Shown here: positions 1-7,031 of the stretch, piece by piece
Layout of the letters: every line of letters begins with the position of its first letter
Position numbering within the stretch: position 1 is the first letter of the stretch
NCBI GenBank assembly: GCA_003476465.1
Contig: DMUE01000088.1
Span: forward strand, 1-10,183
Origin: Microbacterium sp.
Lineage (GTDB): Bacteria; Actinomycetota; Actinomycetes; Actinomycetales; Microbacteriaceae
Length of the DNA: 10,183 nt
Direction: 5' to 3'
Notes under the pieces: model-generated
The model's input: the letters and a program-made list of their open reading frames with translations, nothing else
Told to the model about the DNA's origin: nothing
Databases searched by the model: none
Made by a program: the position numbers and the translations under genes

Positions 1-300
1 GGCTGCCCGAACTCGTGCGCCCGCATCCAGACCGCCGACATCGGCCTGAAGGGCCAGCTCGTCACGATCGACGGTAAGCAGGTTCCCGGCTACCAGGTGC
101 ACCTGGGCGGCGGGCTGGCAAGCACGGGCCGTGAGGAGGCGGGCCTGGGCCGCACCGTACGCGGACTCAAGGTGAGCGCCGACGGCATCGCCGACTACAC
201 CGAGCGCGTTATCCGCCGGTTCCTCCAGGACCGCGATGCCGGCGCCGACGAGACTTTCGCGCAGTGGGCGCACCGCGCCGACGAGGAGGCCCTCGTATGA
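1..300 (+). CDS. sirA: Ferredoxin-type sulfite reductase, C-terminal end (partial)
   Basis: This is the last 99 residues of a siroheme/[4Fe-4S] sulfite (or nitrite) reductase; the start is outside the window. The first visible residues are GCPNSCARIQ, the Cys-X3-Cys motif that closes the cluster-binding region of this family. By family knowledge the second of these cysteines (visible residue 6) bridges the [4Fe-4S] cluster and the siroheme. The following stretch with HLGGGLAS and the C-terminal helix ending in EEALV fit the end of the C-terminal repeat. The enzyme reduces sulfite to sulfide with six electrons in the cytoplasm. Sulfite rather than nitrite is inferred from the neighbours: cysH overlaps its stop (ATGA), and cysDN, a ferredoxin and a ferredoxin reductase follow. 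The close homologue NirA of mycobacteria is a sulfite reductase despite its name. Family assignment is firm; substrate comes from context. Confidence 0.9.
   Translation, partial: GCPNSCARIQTADIGLKGQLVTIDGKQVPGYQVHLGGGLASTGREEAGLGRTVRGLKVSADGIADYTERVIRRFLQDRDAGADETFAQWAHRADEEALV
283..289 (+). promoter_or_regulatory. Ribosome binding site of cysH
   Basis: GAGGAGG lies seven bases before the ATG at 297, inside the end of the sulfite reductase gene. It decides the cysH start at 297 over the in-frame upstream candidate at 264, which would add 11 residues of unlikely sequence. Confidence 0.8.
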
Positions 301-1040
301 GCGTCTCCCTCGCCCCTCGCGCCACCGTCCGCCGCACGCACGACGAGCTGCGCGCCCTCGCCGAGGCCGGCAACGGCGGCCTGGGCAGCCTGACCGACCA
401 CGAGGCATCGCCAGTCGAGGTCGTCGCCTGGGTCGCACGCAACTTCGGGGCGGATGCCGCGGCCGTCGCGTGCTCGATGGCCGACGCGGCGCTGCCGCAT
501 CTGGTCGCCGAGCAGCTTCCCGGGGTCGACGTGCTCTTCCTCGACACCGGCTACCACTTCGCCGAGACCCGCTTCACGCGGGACGAGGTCGGCCGCGCGC
601 TCGACGTGCGGATCGTCGACGTGCTGCCCGAGCAGACCGTCACCGAGCAGGACGCCGAGTTCGGCGAGAAGCTCTTCGGCCGCGATCCGGCCCTGTGCTG
701 CGCGCGACGCAAAGTGGCGCCCCTGCAGGATGCCCTCGGCGGGTACGAGATCTGGTTCACCGGCGTCCGCCGCGAGGAGGCGCCGACGCGCGCCACCACG
801 CCCCTGGTGACGTGGGACGAGCGCAATGGACTGGTCAAGGTCAACCCCGTCGCCGCGTGGACGTTCGATGACCTGCTCGAGTACGCCGGACTGCACCAGG
901 TGCCGGTGAACCTCCTCGTGGGCAACGGCTACCCCTCGATCGGCTGCGAGCCGTGCACCGCGCGGGTCGAGCCAGGCGCCGATCCCCGCTCCGGTCGCTG
1001 GGCGGGCCTGTCCAAGACCGAATGCGGGCTGCACCTATGA
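297..1040 (+). CDS. cysH: Assimilatory APS/PAPS reductase with [4Fe-4S] cysteines
   Basis: This 247-residue protein reduces activated sulfate (APS or PAPS) to sulfite, using thioredoxin or a similar thiol donor. The N-terminal half is an adenine-nucleotide alpha hydrolase-like fold with CSMADAALPHL at about 59-69 (the modified P-loop region) and LFLDTGYHFAET at about 80-91. Cys134-Cys135 (LCCARRK) and Cys217/Cys220 (GCEPC) are the four ligands of the [4Fe-4S] cluster found in APS reductases and absent from the enterobacterial PAPS-only type. The tail KTECGLHL carries the catalytic Cys243. The length matches the bacterial family. The gene overlaps the upstream reductase by ATGA, and its own stop overlaps the ATG of cysD in the same way. 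APS is favoured as substrate because the cluster is present and no APS kinase gene is seen; this is an inference, since some cluster-bearing enzymes accept both. Confidence 0.95.
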   Translation: MSVSLAPRATVRRTHDELRALAEAGNGGLGSLTDHEASPVEVVAWVARNFGADAAAVACSMADAALPHLVAEQLPGVDVLFLDTGYHFAETRFTRDEVGRALDVRIVDVLPEQTVTEQDAEFGEKLFGRDPALCCARRKVAPLQDALGGYEIWFTGVRREEAPTRATTPLVTWDERNGLVKVNPVAAWTFDDLLEYAGLHQVPVNLLVGNGYPSIGCEPCTARVEPGADPRSGRWAGLSKTECGLHL

Positions 1041-1945
1041 CTCTCACTGCGAGGCGCCTCGACACGCTCGACCTGCTCGAGGCCGAGGCGATTCACGTGA
1101 TCCGCGAGGTTGTCGCCGAGTTCGAGCGGCCCGTGCTGCTGTTCTCCGGCGGCAAGGACTCCGTCGTCGTGCTGCATCTCGCGGCCAAGGCGTTCTTCCC
1201 GGGTCGTGTGCCGTTCCCGGTGCTGCACGTCGACACGGGCCACAACTTCCCCGAGGTGCTCGCTTTCCGCGACGAGACCGTCGCACGCCTCGGCGTGCAC
1301 CTGGAGGTCGCGCGCGTGCAGGACTACATCGACGACGGCCGCCTCCACGAGCGTGCCGACGGCACCCGCAACCCGCTGCAGACCCTGCCGTTGCTGGAGG
1401 CGATCGCCAGCGGCAGGCACGACGCCGTCTTCGGTGGCGCCCGCCGCGACGAAGACAAGGCGCGTGCGAAGGAGCGGATCATCTCCCTCCGGGGCGAGTT
1501 CGGCCAATGGGATCCCCGCAACCAGCGCCCCGAGCTGTGGAGCCTGTACAACGGCCGCCACACGCCCGGTCAGCACGTGCGCGCCTTCCCCATCTCGAAC
1601 TGGACCGAGCTCGACGTCTGGCGCTACCTCGAGCGCGAGCAGATCCCGCTTCCGCCGCTGTACTTCGCGCACGAGCGCGAGGTCTATACCCGCGACGGGA
1701 TGTGGCGCGCGGTCGGCCGGTACTCGCCGCCCCGCGCCGATGAGAGCGTCGAGCGGCGGGTCGTCCGCTACCGCACGGTGGGCGACATGAGCTGCACCGG
1801 AGCGGTCGAATCGGATGCCGCCGACCTTCCCTCGATCGTCGCCGAGATCGCCCGATCCACACTCACCGAGCGCGGCGCCACGCGCGCCGACGACCGGATC
1901 TCGGAGGCGGCGATGGAAGACCGCAAGAAGGACGGGTACTTCTGA
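1037..1945 (+). CDS. cysD: Sulfate adenylyltransferase subunit 2 (ATP sulfurylase small subunit)
   Basis: CysD catalyses formation of APS and pyrophosphate from sulfate and ATP, working as a complex with the GTPase CysN. The 302-residue protein has the PP-loop LFSGGKDSVV at about 35-44, then LHVDTGHNFPEVL, GGARRDEDKARAKE and GQWDPRNQRPELW, all typical of CysD. It ends in MEDRKKDGYF, the characteristic family C-terminus. The start at 1037 is chosen because it overlaps the cysH stop as ATGA and gives the usual length; an upstream in-frame start at 953 would add 28 arginine-rich residues lying inside cysH. No strong Shine-Dalgarno sequence is seen, which fits translational coupling. The stop overlaps the cysN start (TGATG). 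Confidence 0.97.
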   Translation: MTLTARRLDTLDLLEAEAIHVIREVVAEFERPVLLFSGGKDSVVVLHLAAKAFFPGRVPFPVLHVDTGHNFPEVLAFRDETVARLGVHLEVARVQDYIDDGRLHERADGTRNPLQTLPLLEAIASGRHDAVFGGARRDEDKARAKERIISLRGEFGQWDPRNQRPELWSLYNGRHTPGQHVRAFPISNWTELDVWRYLEREQIPLPPLYFAHEREVYTRDGMWRAVGRYSPPRADESVERRVVRYRTVGDMSCTGAVESDAADLPSIVAEIARSTLTERGATRADDRISEAAMEDRKKDGYF

Positions 1946-3273
1946 TGTCGGTCATCGACGAGATTTCGCGCACGAGGCTGGACTCCTCCACCCTGTTCCG
2001 CTTCGCCACGGCCGGCTCGGTCGATGACGGCAAGTCGACCCTCGTCGGGCGCCTGCTGCATGACTCGAAGGCGATCCTCGCCGACCAGCTGGAGCAGGTG
2101 GCCCGCACCTCGGCCGAGCGCGGCTTCGCGCACGGCGCATTCGACTTCGCGCTGCTGACGGACGGCCTGCGCGCCGAGCGCGAGCAGGGCATCACGATCG
2201 ATGTCGCGTACCGCTACTTCTCCACCGGCAACCGCAGCTTCATCCTCGCCGACTGCCCCGGCCACGTGCAGTACACCCGGAACATGGTCACCGGAGCCAC
2301 CACCGCCGACGCCGTGATCGTGCTGATCGACGGCCGCAAGGGCGTGCTGGAGCAGACCCGGCGCCACCTGGCCGTCATCGCCCTGCTGCGCGTGCCGCAC
2401 GTGATCGTGGCGGTCAACAAGATCGACCTGCTGGGCTACGCGCAGGATGCCTTCACCTCTGTCGCGGCACAGGTCGAGGCCGTGACGACGGAACTCGGCA
2501 TCGACGACGTGCACGTCCTGCCCGTCTCCGCCCTCGAGGGCGACAACATCGTCGATCGCTCCCCGCACACCCCCTGGTACGACGGCCCGGCTCTGCTCGA
2601 GCTGCTCGAAGCGCTGCCGGGTCAGGACGAGCTCGAGTCCGCACTGGACGCCTTCCGCCTGCCCGTTCAGCTCGTACTGCGCCCGCAGGGCGGCCTGTCC
2701 CCGGCCGTTCCCGCCGACCAGACCGAGTCGCTCCGCGACTACCGGGCCTCCGCGGGACGCATCTCGTCGGGCACCGTGCAGATCGGCGATCCGGTGCAGA
2801 TCTTCCCCTCCGGCATCCGCACGACCGTCTCGGGGATCGCCGTCGCCGGCGTTCCGGTCGAACGAGCCGCCGCCCCGCAGTCGGTCTCGGTGCAGCTGGC
2901 CGACGACGTCGATGCCGCGCGCGGAGCCCTCATCGTTGCGGACGGCACCCTCCCCGCCGCGCGGCGCGAGATCGACGCCGAGCTCTTTCAGCTCGATGCC
3001 CGGCCGCTCGCCGCGGGCACGCGCGTGCTCGTCAAGCACGGCACCACGACCGTTCAGGCCGTTCTCGCCCAGATCGACTCGCGGTACGACCTCGACGCGC
3101 TCACGCACGAGCCGGCCGACACACTCGCCGCGAACGACATCGGACGTGCGCGACTGCGCCTGGCCGCCGACCTTCCGCTCGAGCCCTACCGTGCCAATCG
3201 CGCGGGCGGCTCCTTCCTGGTCATCCATCCGTCCGACGGCGCGACACTGGCCGCGGGCATCACGCGTGACTGA
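1945..3273 (+). CDS. cysN: Sulfate adenylyltransferase subunit 1 (GTPase subunit)
   Basis: CysN hydrolyses GTP to drive the unfavourable formation of APS by CysD. The 442-residue protein is an EF-Tu-like translational GTPase: G1 GSVDDGKS at 24-31, G2 GITID at 82-86, G3 DCPGH at 103-107, G4 NKID at 158-161 and G5 SAL at 195-197, followed by two beta-barrel domains from about residue 226 to the end. There is no C-terminal APS kinase domain, so this is plain CysN and not the fused CysNC seen in mycobacteria (which exceeds 600 residues). The start overlaps the cysD stop by one base (TGATG). A purine-rich stretch AAGAAGGA at 1925-1932 may act as a weak ribosome binding site. Its stop codon sits in the palindrome TGACCGGTCA. 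Confidence 0.97.
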   Translation: MSVIDEISRTRLDSSTLFRFATAGSVDDGKSTLVGRLLHDSKAILADQLEQVARTSAERGFAHGAFDFALLTDGLRAEREQGITIDVAYRYFSTGNRSFILADCPGHVQYTRNMVTGATTADAVIVLIDGRKGVLEQTRRHLAVIALLRVPHVIVAVNKIDLLGYAQDAFTSVAAQVEAVTTELGIDDVHVLPVSALEGDNIVDRSPHTPWYDGPALLELLEALPGQDELESALDAFRLPVQLVLRPQGGLSPAVPADQTESLRDYRASAGRISSGTVQIGDPVQIFPSGIRTTVSGIAVAGVPVERAAAPQSVSVQLADDVDAARGALIVADGTLPAARREIDAELFQLDARPLAAGTRVLVKHGTTTVQAVLAQIDSRYDLDALTHEPADTLAANDIGRARLRLAADLPLEPYRANRAGGSFLVIHPSDGATLAAGITRD

Positions 3274-3312
3274 CCGGTCACCCATCCACGACAACCCCGC
3301 TCGACCCCGCTG

Positions 3313-3319
3313 AAGGAGG
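3313..3319 (+). promoter_or_regulatory. Ribosome binding site of the transporter lipoprotein
   Basis: AAGGAGG, a near-perfect Shine-Dalgarno sequence, lies seven bases before a GTG at 3327. It is one of the strongest in the window and supports the GTG start. It fits the need for an excess of binding protein over the membrane parts of the importer. Confidence 0.85.
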
Positions 3320-3326
3320 CGACACC

Positions 3327-4382
3327 GTGAACAACATCCGCACCGCGACGATGATCACCACCCTGGGACTCGTGGCCATGATGATGAGCGGATGCGCCGC
3401 CGCCGCGGGCAGCACCCCCCAAGAGGCGACCGAACTGCGTCTGGGCTACTTCTCGGACGTGACGCACGCCCCCGCGCTGGTCGGGCTGGAGGAGGGTCTG
3501 TTCGAGGAGGAGCTGGGCGACGTCGAGGTCACGACGCAGGTCTTCAACGCCGGGCCCGCCGCGATCGAGGCGCTCTCCGCGGGCGCGATCGACGCGACCT
3601 ACATCGGGCCCAACCCGTCGATCAACACCTTCATCCAATCGGGAGGCGAGTCCGCGCGCATCATCGCCGGCGCGGCCACCCGCGGCGCCGCGCTCGTCGT
3701 CCGCGAGGGCATCGACACCGCCGCGGACCTGGCCGGCACCACGATCGCCACGCCTCAGCTGGGCAACACCCAGGACGTCGCGCTGCGCAGCTGGCTGGCA
3801 GGCGAAGGCTTCGAGACTGACACCTCGGGCGGAGGAGATGTGAACATCACTCCCACCGAGAACGCGCAGACGCTCACCCTGTTCCAGCAGGGCGAACTCG
3901 ACGGAGCGTGGCTGCCGGAGCCGTGGGTGTCGCGCCTGATCCTCGACGCCGGCGCCCATGTGCTGGTCGACGAAGCCGACATCTGGGAGGACGGCGAGTT
4001 CCCGACCACGGTGCTCCTCGTGCGCGCCGAGTTCCTGGAGCAGCATCCGGACGTCGTCGAGCACCTGCTGGAGGGTCATATCGCCGCGGTCCAGTGGATC
4101 GCAGACAACCCCGACGATACCTCGACGGTCATCAACGACGCCCTCGAGGCCGAGACCGGCAAACGGCTCGCCGATACGATCATCACCCGCGCGCTCGGGC
4201 ACGTGACCTTCTCGGTCGACCCGCACGCCGACACATTCGAGACTCTGGTGGCGAACGGACTCGAAGCCGGCACGCAGAAGGACGGCTCGATCGACGGGCT
4301 GTTCGATCTGCAGCTGCTGAACGCGATCCTGGCCGACGCCGGGACGGAGTCGGTCTCGGCCGCGGGGCTCGGCGAGGACTGA
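3327..4382 (+). CDS. ABC importer substrate-binding lipoprotein (sulfonate/nitrate/taurine class)
   Basis: This 351-residue protein is a predicted extracytoplasmic binding protein anchored by lipid. The signal peptide has a basic start, a hydrophobic run at about 9-20 and a lipobox MSGC with the lipidated cysteine at 23. The mature part is of the NMT1/SsuA-like type: LRLGYFSDVTHAPALVGLEEG near 38-57, FNAGPAAIEALSAGAIDATYIGPNP near 73-97, ATPQLGNTQDVALRSW near 141-156 and GAWLPEPWVSRL near 193-204. These are hallmarks of proteins binding sulfonates, nitrate, taurine or similar anions. It sits 53 bp after cysN and starts with GTG behind a strong ribosome binding site. Context points to a sulfur compound. 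Sulfate is possible because no sulfonate oxygenase (ssuD, tauD) is in the window, but this family is not the classical sulfate-binding CysP/Sbp type. The ligand is therefore unresolved. Confidence 0.9.
   Translation: MNNIRTATMITTLGLVAMMMSGCAAAAGSTPQEATELRLGYFSDVTHAPALVGLEEGLFEEELGDVEVTTQVFNAGPAAIEALSAGAIDATYIGPNPSINTFIQSGGESARIIAGAATRGAALVVREGIDTAADLAGTTIATPQLGNTQDVALRSWLAGEGFETDTSGGGDVNITPTENAQTLTLFQQGELDGAWLPEPWVSRLILDAGAHVLVDEADIWEDGEFPTTVLLVRAEFLEQHPDVVEHLLEGHIAAVQWIADNPDDTSTVINDALEAETGKRLADTIITRALGHVTFSVDPHADTFETLVANGLEAGTQKDGSIDGLFDLQLLNAILADAGTESVSAAGLGED
4374..4378 (+). promoter_or_regulatory. Ribosome binding site supporting the GTG start of the ABC ATPase
   Basis: GAGGA lies six bases before the GTG at 4385 and overlaps the end of the lipoprotein gene. 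The alternative ATG at 4469 has no comparable sequence before it, so the GTG is preferred. Confidence 0.55.
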
Positions 4383-4384
4383 CC

Positions 4385-5257
4385 GTGACCGCCCCCGCAT
4401 CGCAAACGACGCCCGCCGGATCCTCCTCGTCGGAGAGTGTGGTGGGCGGTGCGCCCGCCACACCCCCGATGTTCCCCAGCTTCGACGGGGTCGCCCCGGT
4501 GCGGCCGCCGGCGGCCGCGACGGAACCGGCCGTGCGGATCGAGCGAGTCGGCAAGCGGTTCGGCGACGGTCAACTCGTGCTCGATGACATCACGCTCGAC
4601 ATCGCACCCGGGGAGTTCGTATGCCTGCTGGGCGCGTCCGGCTGCGGCAAGTCCACGCTGCTCAACCTCATCGCCGGACTCGACCGACCGACATCCGGAC
4701 GGATCGAGACCCCGGCCCCCGGTGCGGCGGTCATGTTTCAGGAGTCGGCGCTCATGCCGTGGCTCACCGCGCGGCGCAACGTCGAGCTCGCGCTGCGCCT
4801 CCGCGGCGTACCCCGCGCGGAGCGCCGCGAGAAGGCGCTCGCCCTGCTGAACACGGTGAACCTCGCGGATGCCGCCGACAAGCGCTCCCACGAGCTGTCC
4901 GGCGGCATGCGCCAGCGTGTCGCCCTCGCGCGCGCCCTCGCCCAGGACCGCCCCATTCTGCTGATGGACGAGCCCTTCGCCGCACTCGATGCCATCACCC
5001 GGGATCTGCTGCACGAGGAGCTCGAGCGCGTGTGGCGCGCGACCGGACGCACGATCATCTTCGTCACCCACAATGTGCGCGAGGCCGCCCGCCTCGGACA
5101 GCGCGTCATCCTCCTCACGAGCCGCCCGGGCCGCGTCGGCGGCGAGTGGCGCATAGCCCAGACCAACGGCCGTCGCATCGAATCGCCCGAGGTCGCCGCC
5201 CTGTCGATCGAGATCACCGACCAGCTGCGGAAGGAGATCCGCCGAAATGCCGCATGA
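4385..5257 (+). CDS. ABC importer ATP-binding protein (SsuB/TauB/NrtD-like)
   Basis: This 290-residue cytoplasmic ATPase powers the importer formed with the lipoprotein before it and the permease after it. All motifs are intact: Walker A GASGCGKST at 83-91, Q-loop Gln119, signature LSGGMRQR at 171-178, Walker B ILLMDEP at 191-197, D-loop ALD near 200-202 and the switch histidine in VTHNVREA (His229). The pattern FQESALMPWLTARRNV after the Q-loop is typical of the sulfonate/nitrate/taurine subfamily. The first 48 or so residues are Ser/Pro/Ala-rich and look disordered, ahead of the usual start of the domain at AVRIERVGKRF. A GTG start two bases after the lipoprotein stop is supported by GAGGA; a start at 4469 (Met29) is possible. 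The gene overlaps the permease by 11 bases. Confidence 0.95.
   Translation: MTAPASQTTPAGSSSSESVVGGAPATPPMFPSFDGVAPVRPPAAATEPAVRIERVGKRFGDGQLVLDDITLDIAPGEFVCLLGASGCGKSTLLNLIAGLDRPTSGRIETPAPGAAVMFQESALMPWLTARRNVELALRLRGVPRAERREKALALLNTVNLADAADKRSHELSGGMRQRVALARALAQDRPILLMDEPFAALDAITRDLLHEELERVWRATGRTIIFVTHNVREAARLGQRVILLTSRPGRVGGEWRIAQTNGRRIESPEVAALSIEITDQLRKEIRRNAA
5231..5236 (+). promoter_or_regulatory. Ribosome binding site of the ABC permease
   Basis: AAGGAG, ten bases before the ATG at 5247, lies within the end of the ATPase gene. It supports 5247 as the start over the internal Met codon at residue 35. Confidence 0.6.
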
Positions 5258-6170
5258 CACGACGCTCACGGACGCCGCGAGAGCGGATGCCGCCGCCCCG
5301 CACTCCGAGGATCTCCGCAGCCTGGAAGCCGGGCTCGACCGACTGCAGATGACCACGGATCGCCCGTCGAGCCGCTGGCGGCGAATAACGGCGAGCGTCC
5401 TGCCTCCCGTGATCTTCGTCCTGGTCCTAATCGTGATCTGGCAGCTCTACGTCGTGATCGCCCAGCCCCGACCTGACATCGTGCCGGGTCCGCTCGATGT
5501 GCTCGCCGCCCTGGGAGCGGCGTGGGAGAGCGGTCGTCTGCAGGAGGCCGTGCTCACGAGCCTCGAACGCGGCGTCGTCGGCTTCCTCATCGCGATCGTC
5601 ATCGGCACGCCGATCGGCCTGCTGCTGGCCGAAGCGCGGCCCCTCCGTCGAGCCATCGGGCCGATCATCTCGGGCCTGCAGGTGCTCCCCTCCGTCGCAT
5701 GGGTGCCCGCCGCCATCATCTGGTTCGGCCTGTCGGACGCCACCGTGTACTTCGTCATCCTCATGGGTGCGATCCCCTCGATCGTGAACGGGCTCATCGC
5801 CGGCGTGGAACAGGTGCCTCCGCAGCTGCGTCGAGTGGGGACCGTGCTGGGGGCCACCAAGGTCCAGCTGGCGACCGCCGTGATCCTCCCGGCCGCACTT
5901 CCCGGCTACCTCGCCGGACTCAAGCAGGGCTGGGCGTTCTCCTGGCGCTCGCTCATGGCAGCCGAGATCATCGCCATGGGCGGCACGATCGGGTTCGGCC
6001 TCGGCTCGATGCTGCAGCAGTCCCGTGAACTGGCCGACCTCGCGGGCGTGCTCGGCACAATCCTCGTGATCCTGTTCATCGGCATCCTGATCGAACTGCT
6101 CTTCTTCGCACCCCTTGAGCGGCGAATGCTCCAGCGCCGGGGTCTCCTGCTCTCCGGAGGTGCCCGATGA
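5247..6170 (+). CDS. ABC importer permease (SsuC/TauC-like)
   Basis: This 307-residue inner-membrane protein forms the transport channel of the importer. A soluble N-terminal stretch of about 47 residues is followed by hydrophobic segments near 50-72, 108-128, 138-162, 165-186, 217-245 and 266-288, the usual six-helix layout of the BPD_transp_1 class. The cytoplasmic EAA-like loop is visible as VGTVLGATKVQLATAVILP at about 197-215, the site that docks on the ATPase. The conserved GLQVLPSVAWVPAAIIWFG near 143-161 matches the sulfonate/nitrate/taurine group. It overlaps the ATPase gene by 11 bases and the methyltransferase gene by ATGA, so transporter and siroheme genes appear to be read together. 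The N-terminal extension is longer than in many relatives. Confidence 0.93.
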   Translation: MPHDTTLTDAARADAAAPHSEDLRSLEAGLDRLQMTTDRPSSRWRRITASVLPPVIFVLVLIVIWQLYVVIAQPRPDIVPGPLDVLAALGAAWESGRLQEAVLTSLERGVVGFLIAIVIGTPIGLLLAEARPLRRAIGPIISGLQVLPSVAWVPAAIIWFGLSDATVYFVILMGAIPSIVNGLIAGVEQVPPQLRRVGTVLGATKVQLATAVILPAALPGYLAGLKQGWAFSWRSLMAAEIIAMGGTIGFGLGSMLQQSRELADLAGVLGTILVILFIGILIELLFFAPLERRMLQRRGLLLSGGAR

Positions 6171-6988
6171 CCGGACGCGTGACCCTCGTCGGCGCCGGCC
6201 CCGGCGACGCCGGCCTCCTGACCATCCGCGGCCTCCGCGCGCTCGAGCGTGCGGACGTGATCGTCGCCGACCGGCTGGGCGCCCGCGCAGTGCTCGACGG
6301 GCTCGCCGCCGACGGCATCGAGCTGGCCGCCGAGGTCGTCGACGTCGGCAAGCGGCCCGGCCACCACGCCGTCCCGCAGGACGGCATCAACGCCCTGCTC
6401 GTGCACCTGGCCTCTGAGGGCAACCACGTCGTGCGCCTGAAGGGCGGCGATCCGTACGTGTTCGGCCGCGGCGGCGAGGAGCTCGCGTTCTGCCAGCGGG
6501 CCGGCGTCGAGGTCGAGGTCGTCCCCGGCATCACGAGCGCCATCTCGGTCCCCGCGATCGCCGGCATCCCGCTCACCCACCGTGGGCTGGCGACCTCCTT
6601 CACCGTCGTCACCGGACACGACCAGATCGAGGCTCTGGGCGGCGGCCGCGACCACACCGTCGTGCTCCTCATGGGCGTGGGAACCTTGGCGAATTCGGCG
6701 ATAACGCTCGCCCGCGGCGAACGCGGCGGCGACTGCCCGGTCGCGGTGATCGAGGACGGGTTCGGCACGCGTCAGCGGGTCACCGTCGGCACGCTCGGCA
6801 CGATCGCCGCGCAGGCCGCCGAGCGCGGCATCCGCTCGCCCGCCGTCGTCGTCATCGGCGACGTCGTGCGCCTCAGCCCCTATTGCCCCGCCGAGCTCGC
6901 CGCCAACGCGCTCGGCGTCTCGGAAGATCTTTCCGCGCGGCTGGCCGCCGAGCAAGACCGTGCCGCGCACGCTGCCAGCGCCGACTGA
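6167..6988 (+). CDS. cobA: Uroporphyrinogen-III C-methyltransferase
   Basis: The enzyme uses two S-adenosylmethionines to methylate uroporphyrinogen III at C-2 and C-7, making precorrin-2 for siroheme (and cobalamin where that pathway exists). The 273-residue protein has the SUMT hallmarks: LVGAGPGDAGLLTIRG at 7-22, VDVGKRPGHHAVPQ near 58-71, RLKGGDPYVFGRGGEE at 90-105 and VPGITSAISVPAIAGIPLTHRG near 119-140. It is a stand-alone SUMT: no precorrin-2 dehydrogenase/ferrochelatase domain of the CysG type is present. In this operon the product most likely supplies siroheme to the sulfite reductase encoded at the left edge. The ATG overlaps the permease stop (ATGA), and GGAGG at 6156-6160 gives a good ribosome binding site. 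Alternative symbols are sumT or cysG. Confidence 0.95.
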   Translation: MTGRVTLVGAGPGDAGLLTIRGLRALERADVIVADRLGARAVLDGLAADGIELAAEVVDVGKRPGHHAVPQDGINALLVHLASEGNHVVRLKGGDPYVFGRGGEELAFCQRAGVEVEVVPGITSAISVPAIAGIPLTHRGLATSFTVVTGHDQIEALGGGRDHTVVLLMGVGTLANSAITLARGERGGDCPVAVIEDGFGTRQRVTVGTLGTIAAQAAERGIRSPAVVVIGDVVRLSPYCPAELAANALGVSEDLSARLAAEQDRAAHAASAD

Positions 6989-7018
6989 CTCACGAACCTC
7001 CCACCCCTCCCGCTCTCC

Positions 7019-7024
7019 GAAAGG
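7019..7024 (+). promoter_or_regulatory. Ribosome binding site supporting a TTG start of fprA
   Basis: GAAAGG lies seven bases before TTG at 7032. Together with the protein start this favours TTG over the in-frame GTG at 6960, which would overlap cobA by 29 bases and add 24 Ser/Pro/Arg-rich residues. Confidence 0.6.
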
Positions 7025-7031
7025 CCAGCCC

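Noticed and set aside
1768-3294. A 508-codon open frame on the - strand opposite cysN
   Set aside because: It is the mirror of a strongly supported GTPase gene in GC-rich DNA where stop codons are rare. It shows no family motifs and is rich in Arg, Gly and Val as expected of a shadow frame.
3186-5356. Two long - strand open frames (over 400 codons each) opposite the transporter genes
   Set aside because: They lie antisense to intact, motif-bearing transporter genes, have skewed composition and have no ribosome binding sites. They are explained by GC-rich codon structure.
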